Assembly: GCF_000835165.1 (NCBI RefSeq)
Contig: NZ_CP007792.1
Location: 1-64,000 of the forward strand
Direction: 5' to 3'
From: Corynebacterium marinum DSM 44953
GTDB lineage: Bacteria; Actinomycetota; Actinomycetes; Mycobacteriales; Mycobacteriaceae
DNA length: 64,000 bases
Below are positions 57,796-64,000 of the stretch, one piece after another. A program made the position numbers and the translations under genes. Under the pieces are notes generated by a model. It was not told the DNA's origin. It saw only the letters and a program-made list of their open reading frames with translations, and searched no databases. Numbering within the stretch: the stretch's first letter is position 1; each line of letters opens with the position of its first letter.

Positions 57796-58848
57796 ATGCC
57801 AACTAGGATCAAGGTTGCAGTAAACGGGTACGGCGTCATCGGCAAACGGGTAGCCGACGCGGTGAGAGCCCAGGAGGACATGGAACTCCTCGGTGTCAGC
57901 GACGTCACCACCGATTATCGGGTCGCCACCGCCATCACACTGGGCATCCCGGTCTATGCTTCCACCGAAAAATCCCACCAAGAGATGAGCGCTGCCGGCT
58001 ACCCCGTCGCCGGGCACCTACCGGATCTACTTGATGACGCTGACGTCGTGGTGGACTGCACCCCGGCCAAAATCGGGGCCGGCAACCTCGACCTCTACCG
58101 CACGCATGGAGTCAAGTCCGTGTTCCAGGGCGGGGAGAAGCACAGTCTCACCGGACACTCCTTTGTGGCCAACGCCAACTACAGTTCCACCCTCGGACGC
58201 GACACCACCCGCGTGGTTTCCTGCAACACCACCGGCACTGTCCGCACCCTTACCGCACTCAAGAACGCTGGGTTGCTGTCCAAAGCACGCGGAGTGCTCG
58301 TCCGACGGGCCACCGATCCGTGGGAATCCGATCACTCAGGGATCATGAACACCATCGTTCCCGAAGGCAATATCCCCAGCCATCAGGGCCCGGACGCCCA
58401 ATCGGTGGTCCCCGACCTGGATGTGGTGACCATGGCGGCCAAGGGAGCACACACCCACAACCACCTGCATTTCTGGACCATCGAGCTGACCCGTCCGGCA
58501 GACACAGAAGAGGTTCTCGAGGCGTTGAAGGCGATGCCGCGGATCGCTTTCGTGCGACGCTCCGATGGAATCGTGGCGGTCAACAGCACCGTCGAGTTGA
58601 TGCGAGATCTAGGCCGGCCACGGGGCGATATGTATGAGGTCGCCATCTGGGAGGACATCCTGACCGTCCAGGGCAATGAGTTGTTCTTGACGTACACGGT
58701 CGACAACCAGGCCATCGTCGTCCCCGAGAACATCGACGCGATCCGTGCCCTGGCTAGCACCGTGGAAGACGGTGATGAATCCATCCAGCGCACCGACCGT
58801 GCCCTGGGGGTGCGCGCGGACTTTGTCTCCCCTGCGCCCACCAGCTGA
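57796..58848 (+). CDS. Type II (archaeal-type) glyceraldehyde-3-phosphate dehydrogenase
   Basis: A 350-residue enzyme of the archaeal GAPDH class. It has the nucleotide site VAVNGYGVIGKRVADAV, catalytic Cys143 in SCNTTGTVRTL, and the blocks VRRATDPWE, NTIVPEG, HTHNHLHFW typical of type II enzymes. These are otherwise scarce in Actinobacteria and can use NADP or NAD. It would make 1,3-bisphosphoglycerate. GGGAAGGAC precedes the ATG. It is convergent with the aldolase gene, with a strong shared terminator. Other members of the cassette suggest a complete side branch of sugar breakdown. Confidence 0.93.
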   Translation: MPTRIKVAVNGYGVIGKRVADAVRAQEDMELLGVSDVTTDYRVATAITLGIPVYASTEKSHQEMSAAGYPVAGHLPDLLDDADVVVDCTPAKIGAGNLDLYRTHGVKSVFQGGEKHSLTGHSFVANANYSSTLGRDTTRVVSCNTTGTVRTLTALKNAGLLSKARGVLVRRATDPWESDHSGIMNTIVPEGNIPSHQGPDAQSVVPDLDVVTMAAKGAHTHNHLHFWTIELTRPADTEEVLEALKAMPRIAFVRRSDGIVAVNSTVELMRDLGRPRGDMYEVAIWEDILTVQGNELFLTYTVDNQAIVVPENIDAIRALASTVEDGDESIQRTDRALGVRADFVSPAPTS

Positions 58849-58866
58849 TTCACGCAGCAGACACCC

Positions 58867-58915
58867 ACGGCGGTGCCCGACCCAGGTATGAGCGATCTGG
58901 GTCGGGCACCGCCGT
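58867..58915. terminator. Bidirectional terminator between GAPDH and aldolase genes
   Basis: A perfect 19-base stem, ACGGCGGTGCCCGACCCAG (58867-58885) and its complement (58897-58915), with an 11-base loop. It lies between two convergent genes and probably ends both transcripts. Confidence 0.85.
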
Positions 58916-58959
58916 ACGAACAGGTGATCAGCTGCACCGCGCCTTCTTTGAAGGCGTAC

Positions 58960-59844
58960 TCAGGTGCGTGAGGCTTCCGCGATGGTGCCGATTGTTTCCG
59001 CCAGGACAGCGTCGAATTCGCCGTCATCCTGGGTGAGAGTGAGCCCTTCGGTCAGGGCGCGGGAGAAACTGGCGATCATCCCTGGGTTGCGTGCCAGGCG
59101 AGCGTTAGCTTCCGCGCGTGAGTAGCCGCCCGATAGTGCCAGCACCCGGATCACCCGCCGATGTTCCACGAACTCGCGGTAGAAGTCATCAGTTTCCGGA
59201 AGCGTCAGTTTAAGGATGACCGCCTGGTCCTCCTTCAACTGGTCCAGCTCTTTGCGCAGGGTCACCCGGAGCTGGTCTTCTACCTCGATCTTCCGGGGGC
59301 TGTGGATGTCGACCTCAGGCTCGACAATGGGTACCAGACCGAACCGGAGGATCTGCTGAGCGATCGCGAACTGCTGCGCCACGACAGCGTCCACCCCCTG
59401 CCCGGGAAGCCTGATGAACGAGCGCATTTTGGTGCCGAACATGTGCTTGCTTACCGCACGCTCGAGCAGGTTGTCCAGATCAGGGAGGGGCTTCATGACC
59501 TGAGCCCCGTGGGTTTCTTCCGCCAGGCCCTTGTCAATCTTGAGGAACGGCACAATGTCTTTGACTTTCCACAGATAATCCCCTGTAGGCATTCCCCCGA
59601 TGTCGCGGTCCATTGTGTCCTCGAACAAAATCGCCCCGAGGATCCGGTCACCGTCGAAACTGGGGCTGGTAATGATGCGAGTGCGCATCTTATGCACCAG
59701 AGCAAACATCTCCTCCCCACTGGAGTAGGCGTCCTCGTTGATCCCGTAAAGTTTCAGCGCTTTCGGGGTACTGCCCCCGCTTTGATCCAACGCCGCGATG
59801 AAGCCGGTACCGGCCCTGACCTTGTCGTATTTTCCTACGTCCAT
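58960..59844 (-). CDS. fda: Class I fructose-bisphosphate aldolase
   Basis: A 294-residue class I aldolase of the bacterial Fda type. It begins with TGFIAALDQSGGSTPKALKLYG and has the KIDKG block, acid pair in PIVEPEVDIHS and the Schiff-base Lys212 in AVILKLTLPE. The C-terminus has SGGYSRAEANARL. It splits fructose 1,6-bisphosphate without metal. That could help when metal cofactors are displaced, though this is a guess. It lies 251 bases after the GH65 fusion gene on the same strand; that gap contains no convincing gene. Confidence 0.93.
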   Translation of the reverse strand: MDVGKYDKVRAGTGFIAALDQSGGSTPKALKLYGINEDAYSSGEEMFALVHKMRTRIITSPSFDGDRILGAILFEDTMDRDIGGMPTGDYLWKVKDIVPFLKIDKGLAEETHGAQVMKPLPDLDNLLERAVSKHMFGTKMRSFIRLPGQGVDAVVAQQFAIAQQILRFGLVPIVEPEVDIHSPRKIEVEDQLRVTLRKELDQLKEDQAVILKLTLPETDDFYREFVEHRRVIRVLALSGGYSRAEANARLARNPGMIASFSRALTEGLTLTQDDGEFDAVLAETIGTIAEASRT

Positions 59845-60095
59845 GAAACGTCCTTCCGCCTAGCGAGTTGTGACCATGTCGTGGAGCCCACTGTGCCTCG
59901 GTCCCAGGCAACTGTGCTCGTTGTCGTATCCCGGTACGGTTCCAGTCCAGTTAGGTAAATACCGAGGATCTGCGTCATGACGGTTCTTCCCCGGTGGTGC
60001 CCGGCCAGCGTGGGTCTTCGGCAGCTGTGCTCTCCGCCGAAGGGAACCGGTCATGCTCCTGGCTTCGGCCTGCTTGGTAGACATCATGGGTTTTC

Positions 60096-63000
60096 TCACC
60101 TGGTTAGGTCCGGGGTAGATTTGTTCTGCAGGCCGCGTCGTGCCTCGAATAGGTCCGTTGACTCCCCACCGGCGAGTTCCACATACGCTCCCGCGCTCCC
60201 CACGTAGATGGGTGGCGCAGTACTGGGGTGTAGTCGGATCAGGAGACTATCGATGCCCAGGGCAACATCGATCAGGTGTCCGCGGTACTGGATCTGGAAT
60301 TCCACTTTTCCCAGGTGGGTAGGCAGTCGGGGAGCGAAGGTGAGGGCGTTGGCTTCGGTTTGGAGACCGGCGAAAGAGCGGGTGAGGATATCCACCGTGC
60401 CTGCCATTGCACCCAGATGAATTCCTTCGCGTGTGGTTCCCCCCTGGGTGTCATCCAGGTCCGCGACAAGGGCTTCGCGGAAAAGGGCCCAGGCCCGGTC
60501 TTCGTTGAAGCGGGAGAGCACTGAAGAATGGACCACTCGGCTGAGTGTGGATCCTTCTGAGCTGCGGGAAACGTAGTACTCTACGGTGCGTTTCAGGTCA
60601 GTATCGGAGAAAGAATAACCGAGCCTGCCGAGTTGGTTGATGACACCGGCTGGCCCCAACAGATAGATGGGCATCAGGACATCGGCCTGTTTAGCCAGTT
60701 TATACCGATTGGTGGTGTCGTTTTCGGCTTCCAGGATGAGGTCTAACCGACCGATGTTGCCGTACTTCGCCCGGTATCGCGCCCAGTCCAATTCCAGCAA
60801 GTCCTCATACCCGTCGAACTGACTGATGATCCCGTCGGCGTGGAACGCGACGGTCAGGGAGCTGCTCAGCTGGGACCAGTGGTGGATTTCGTCGGGGGTG
60901 ATCTGCAATCGGTCGATGAGGTCATGTTCTTGGTGGCCGGCCAGTTCCCGGAGAGCGTCGGTCGCCCGTTCACAAACCCAGGAGAGAAGAATGTTGGTGT
61001 AGGCATTATCGGTCAGGCCCTCTCCGGGATGATCCGGATAGCCATCGTGGTATTCGTCTGGCCCCATCACCCCGGTAAGGTGATGTCTTCCGGTGGAGTC
61101 ATCGTAGGTAACCAGTGAGGCAAACATCCTGGTTATCTCGATGATCAGTTCCGCTCCGCGGGTGGCCAGCCAGTCTCGGTCACCCGTGGCCTGAAAATAC
61201 TGCCAGGCGTTGTAGGCGATGGCCAGACCGACGTGGCGCTGCCGACTGGAGTTGTCCGGCATCCACCGGGCGGATCGTGGATTGTATAGCCACTGGGGTG
61301 TCTCCTCCCGCCCGTCGCTGCCGCTCTGCCACGGGAACAGTGCCCCCTTGAGACCCTGCGCCCAGGCGGCGGCCCGCGCAGCGTCCAGCCGCTGCCACCG
61401 GTACTCCAGAAGTGCTTGGCTTACCTGAGGCAGCCGCAGCCCGATAACGGGCAGGACGAACAGTTCATCCCAGAAGATGTGCCCGCGATATCCTTCCCCG
61501 TGCAGGCCCCGGGCCGGCACCCCGGCATCCAGCTCGGCGGTGTGCTCTGATATTGCCTGCAGTAGGTGGAACACGTGCAGGTTGAGTATCAGCCGGGACT
61601 GGCGGTCCCCGTCGAAGGTGACCCCGAAACGATCCCACAGGCGACGCCAGGCTGCTTCATGGTTGTGGAGCAGGGTGTCGAAGTCGCCCGCATTGTGGGA
61701 GAGCTCGGTGAGCGCTGCTTCTCCCGGCGAGGAGATCGCCGCATCCCGGGAGGTTACTATCGCCGCGGTTTTGGTCATCGTGGCTGTTTCCCCGTCGATC
61801 AGCTGAACATCACAGTTCCGTAGGTATCTCCCGCCACCATTGTTAACGTCACTGGCCGTTACTTCCCGGCCAGGGAACTCTGTGCGCACCGCGAGGGCGA
61901 TCCGGATCTGGCTCTGGTTGGTCTCCACCTCACACAGGACGGTGTCCTCGTCTGTGTCGGTGACGACGGCGTTCGTCAGGTGAGCCTGCCCGCTGCCGAT
62001 GTAGTCACGGACGTTGGTGTTGGTGACCTGCGCATCAATTCCGGCCCGGATGCCGACCGTACCGCTGAACCCCTGTGCCGTCACAGTGGTTTGAAGCGCC
62101 GCCAGGTGGGGATTGTCCATCGAGACTAGCCGCCGCTGCACCACGATAAGCTGGGCGTTCCCGGGGCCGGTGAGGGTGGCCCGGCGGGTGAGCGTACCGC
62201 GGCGCAGGTCAAGTTCGCTGCGATCCTCGGAGACCTCCATCTCTCCGGTGGACCACCAGGGACCGTCGCCGATGCGGACGTCGACCGGCAGCCAGTTGGG
62301 GATGTTGACCAGGTGCTCTTCTTCCAGTTCGCGGCCGTGGATGATGCCGGTAGTTCGGTTGTAGACACCCGAGAGGTAGGTCCCCGGATAGTGGATCCCG
62401 TCATCGCGGCGCTCCGGACGCGCACCGCGCGTGGCCATGTAACCATTGCCCAGGGCGGTCAGAGCCTCCCGATGCCCCTCGTGGGCCGGGTCGAATCCCT
62501 CGTAAACCAGCAGCCAGGGATCGGTGCGCAATGCACCCAGATCCAACTGGCCCACATCACCCAGGACGACGTCGGCACCCGCCGCCTCCAGTTGCTCCCG
62601 GTACCCGGCATGATCGATCCCCACCACCAGTCCGAAACCGCCACCGCGGCCTGCCTTGACCCCGGACACAGCATCCTCGATGACCACGGCACGCTCCGGG
62701 GACACACCGAGTCGACGCGCCGCCTCGAGGAACATCGCCGGATCCGGCTTGCTGGGCAAACCCTGATCCGCGGCCACCAGGCCGTCAACGATCACATCAA
62801 ACGCCGACTCCAGGCCCGCGGCCTCCAACAGAGCCTGCGCGTTACGGCTGGCTGTGACGAGGCCCACGGGGATGCCGCCGCCGCGCAGACGTTCCAGCAG
62901 CGCCACGGCTCCGGGATAAACACTGACACCATCACGGGCCAACGCGGCCAGGAACAGGTCATTTTTACGGGACCCCAGTCCGGCGACAGACCAGGCATCC

Positions 63001-63317
63001 GGTCCGTCCCCCGGGCTGCCGGTGGGAAGCCGGATGCCGCGGGAGGTCACAAAGGCGCGGATGCCGTCTTCGCGGCTGCGTCCGTCCACGTAAAGCCGGT
63101 AGTCCCGGTCGGCGTCGAACGGTGGCGTATCCGCTCCCACTCCGGATCTGGAGTCGGCCAGGACGGAGTCGAAGAGCTCCTTCCAGGCCGCCGCATGCAC
63201 GCTGGTAGTCCGGGTAACGACCCCGTCCATGTCGAACAGCACCGCATCATAGGGCAAAGTGGCGAGATGATTCGACGACAAGGGCGGTGATGTCTTCCGA
63301 GGATGTGACGGTGCCAT
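60096..63317 (-). CDS. Beta-phosphoglucomutase / GH65 glycoside phosphorylase fusion
   Basis: A 1,073-residue two-enzyme protein. Residues about 20-250 are a HAD beta-phosphoglucomutase with Asp29 and Asp31 in LFDMDGVV and SKPDPAMFLEAAR. From about 270 it is a GH65 protein (YEGFDPAHEGHREALTALGNGYMATRGA); the general-acid Glu lies in MGPDEYHDGYP at about 755. GH65 members split trehalose, maltose or kojibiose with phosphate to give beta-glucose 1-phosphate, which the HAD part turns into glucose 6-phosphate. The substrate cannot be told. In mycobacteria the two parts are separate neighbours. It starts one base after the phosphoketolase stop. Confidence 0.93.
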   Translation of the reverse strand: MAPSHPRKTSPPLSSNHLATLPYDAVLFDMDGVVTRTTSVHAAAWKELFDSVLADSRSGVGADTPPFDADRDYRLYVDGRSREDGIRAFVTSRGIRLPTGSPGDGPDAWSVAGLGSRKNDLFLAALARDGVSVYPGAVALLERLRGGGIPVGLVTASRNAQALLEAAGLESAFDVIVDGLVAADQGLPSKPDPAMFLEAARRLGVSPERAVVIEDAVSGVKAGRGGGFGLVVGIDHAGYREQLEAAGADVVLGDVGQLDLGALRTDPWLLVYEGFDPAHEGHREALTALGNGYMATRGARPERRDDGIHYPGTYLSGVYNRTTGIIHGRELEEEHLVNIPNWLPVDVRIGDGPWWSTGEMEVSEDRSELDLRRGTLTRRATLTGPGNAQLIVVQRRLVSMDNPHLAALQTTVTAQGFSGTVGIRAGIDAQVTNTNVRDYIGSGQAHLTNAVVTDTDEDTVLCEVETNQSQIRIALAVRTEFPGREVTASDVNNGGGRYLRNCDVQLIDGETATMTKTAAIVTSRDAAISSPGEAALTELSHNAGDFDTLLHNHEAAWRRLWDRFGVTFDGDRQSRLILNLHVFHLLQAISEHTAELDAGVPARGLHGEGYRGHIFWDELFVLPVIGLRLPQVSQALLEYRWQRLDAARAAAWAQGLKGALFPWQSGSDGREETPQWLYNPRSARWMPDNSSRQRHVGLAIAYNAWQYFQATGDRDWLATRGAELIIEITRMFASLVTYDDSTGRHHLTGVMGPDEYHDGYPDHPGEGLTDNAYTNILLSWVCERATDALRELAGHQEHDLIDRLQITPDEIHHWSQLSSSLTVAFHADGIISQFDGYEDLLELDWARYRAKYGNIGRLDLILEAENDTTNRYKLAKQADVLMPIYLLGPAGVINQLGRLGYSFSDTDLKRTVEYYVSRSSEGSTLSRVVHSSVLSRFNEDRAWALFREALVADLDDTQGGTTREGIHLGAMAGTVDILTRSFAGLQTEANALTFAPRLPTHLGKVEFQIQYRGHLIDVALGIDSLLIRLHPSTAPPIYVGSAGAYVELAGGESTDLFEARRGLQNKSTPDLTR

Positions 63318-63318
63318 G

Positions 63319-64000
63319 TTAGACCGGTTCCTCTCGTGCTTCCTGCTCGCATCGAAGGCCGGGGCCGGGGACAGCTGACCATTGCCAGTTGCTGATTTCC
63401 GGCATGTCTTCGCCGTGGGTGCGGATGTACTGGTGGTGTTCGATCAAGGCGTTCTTGAATTTTTCGCGCACGGTGGCCGACACGTCCTTGAGCCGGGGCA
63501 CTCTGTCAATCACAGCCATGGCCAGATGGAACCGGTCGATCCGGTTGAGTACGCACATATCGAACGGTGTCGTCGTGGTGCCTTCCTCTCTAAAGCCGTG
63601 AACGTGGAAGTTGCCGTGGTTGGTCCGCCGGTAGGTGAGCCGGTGGATCAACCACGGATAACCGTGGTAGGCGAAGATCACTGGCTTGTCCGTGGTGAAC
63701 AGCGCGTCGAAGTCGGTGTCCGACAGCCCGTGCGGGCCTTCGGACTCGTGTTGCAGCCGAAGGAGGTCTACGACGTTGACCACCCGGATGGACAGATCCG
63801 GGAAGTGGGAGCGCAAAAGGTCCACGGCGGCGAGGGTCTCCATGGTGGGAACGTCCCCGGCACAACCCAGCACCACATCCGGTTCCGTGTCCGGGTGTGT
63901 GCTGGCCCAGTCCCAGATGCCGATGCCCTTGGTGCAGTGAACGATGGCGTCGTCCATGTCTAGGTATTGCAGCTGTGGCTGTTTGCCGGCGACGATGACA
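63319..64000 (-). CDS. xfp: Phosphoketolase, C-terminal part
   Basis: The C-terminal 227 or so residues of a xylulose 5-phosphate/fructose 6-phosphate phosphoketolase; the gene continues beyond the window end. Typical blocks: [39 protein letters not shown]-like [36 protein letters not shown] and [17 protein letters not shown]. It uses thiamine diphosphate and phosphate to make acetyl phosphate. Its stop is one base before the GH65 fusion start, so the two are co-translated. Confidence 0.95.
   Translation of the reverse strand, partial: VIVAGKQPQLQYLDMDDAIVHCTKGIGIWDWASTHPDTEPDVVLGCAGDVPTMETLAAVDLLRSHFPDLSIRVVNVVDLLRLQHESEGPHGLSDTDFDALFTTDKPVIFAYHGYPWLIHRLTYRRTNHGNFHVHGFREEGTTTTPFDMCVLNRIDRFHLAMAVIDRVPRLKDVSATVREKFKNALIEHHQYIRTHGEDMPEISNWQWSAVPGPGLRCEQEAREEPV

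Noticed and set aside
59860..60099. 79-residue minus-strand frame between the GH65 fusion and the aldolase gene, starting in the stop of the former
   Set aside because: Position suits a coupled gene, but the sequence has no protein-like pattern and no ribosome site of its own; more likely the leader of the aldolase gene.
1..64000. tRNA or rRNA genes, CRISPR arrays, replication origin
   Set aside because: No cloverleaf, ribosomal RNA core sequence, spaced repeat array, or replication gene was seen on reading; a dedicated scan was not possible.

Overview
The window looks like chromosomal or large-plasmid DNA from a high-GC actinobacterium, most likely Corynebacterium. Supporting this are an Lsr2-type nucleoid protein, CsoR and CopR-type copper regulation with corynebacterial-style operators, two CmtR-type sensors, a DUF2771 protein, an actinobacterial VKOR/DsbA pair and a system II cytochrome c maturation set. 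No tRNA, rRNA, CRISPR array or replication origin was seen.

Layout. (1) 0-5 kb: 3' part of an IS21-type element, a decayed serine recombinase, then a minus-strand group of small redox genes (two cupins, ferredoxin, a probable hexameric tyrosine-coordinated haem protein). A truncated IS6-type element follows, fused to a scrap of a copper-type sensor kinase. (2) 5-8.4 kb: a minimal mercury module (merR/merA with a MerR-type promoter) and a serine recombinase with an unusual N-terminal domain. (3) 8.4-12.1 kb: unassigned cargo (sigma-like factor, small proteins, a membrane protein) and lsr2. (4) 12.3-18 kb: an IS5-family copy abutting a cold-shock gene, a resolvase with its res-like site, mntH with a DtxR-type regulator, and cmtR-cadD. 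(5) 18-22 kb: eroded genes (transposase scrap, stress protein, arsenic transporter, multicopper oxidase).

(6) 20-57.7 kb is a very large copper and heavy-metal resistance region. It has four P1B ATPases (P1B-4 type, CtpG-like, CopA, CopB), CopC, a CopD-CtaG fusion, CsoR and two copper chaperones. It also has a Tat-exported multicopper oxidase, a CueP-like lipoprotein, CopRS, two DUF305 lipoproteins, DUF302 and SHOCT proteins and a broken VIT transporter. Envelope functions sit among them: three LytM/M23 proteins, DsbA plus VKOR, ResA-CcdA-ResB-CcsA, SURF1 and an apolipoprotein N-acyltransferase. Four CsoR-type palindromes and three CopR-type direct repeats tie the copper genes into two regulons. 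Inferred logic: CsoR responds to cytoplasmic Cu(I) and drives ATPases and chaperones, while CopRS responds to extracytoplasmic copper and drives envelope functions.

(7) 57.8-64 kb: a carbon-metabolism cassette with an archaeal-type (type II) GAPDH, class I fructose-bisphosphate aldolase, a beta-phosphoglucomutase/GH65 phosphorylase fusion and the end of a phosphoketolase gene. The last two are tightly coupled. Together they could turn a disaccharide into sugar phosphates and acetyl phosphate without hexokinase or phosphofructokinase.

Several insertion sequences, relics and frameshifts show that the region was assembled by repeated transfer. A stretch of about 405 bp shared in inverted orientation by two M23 genes is the clearest sign of recent exchange.
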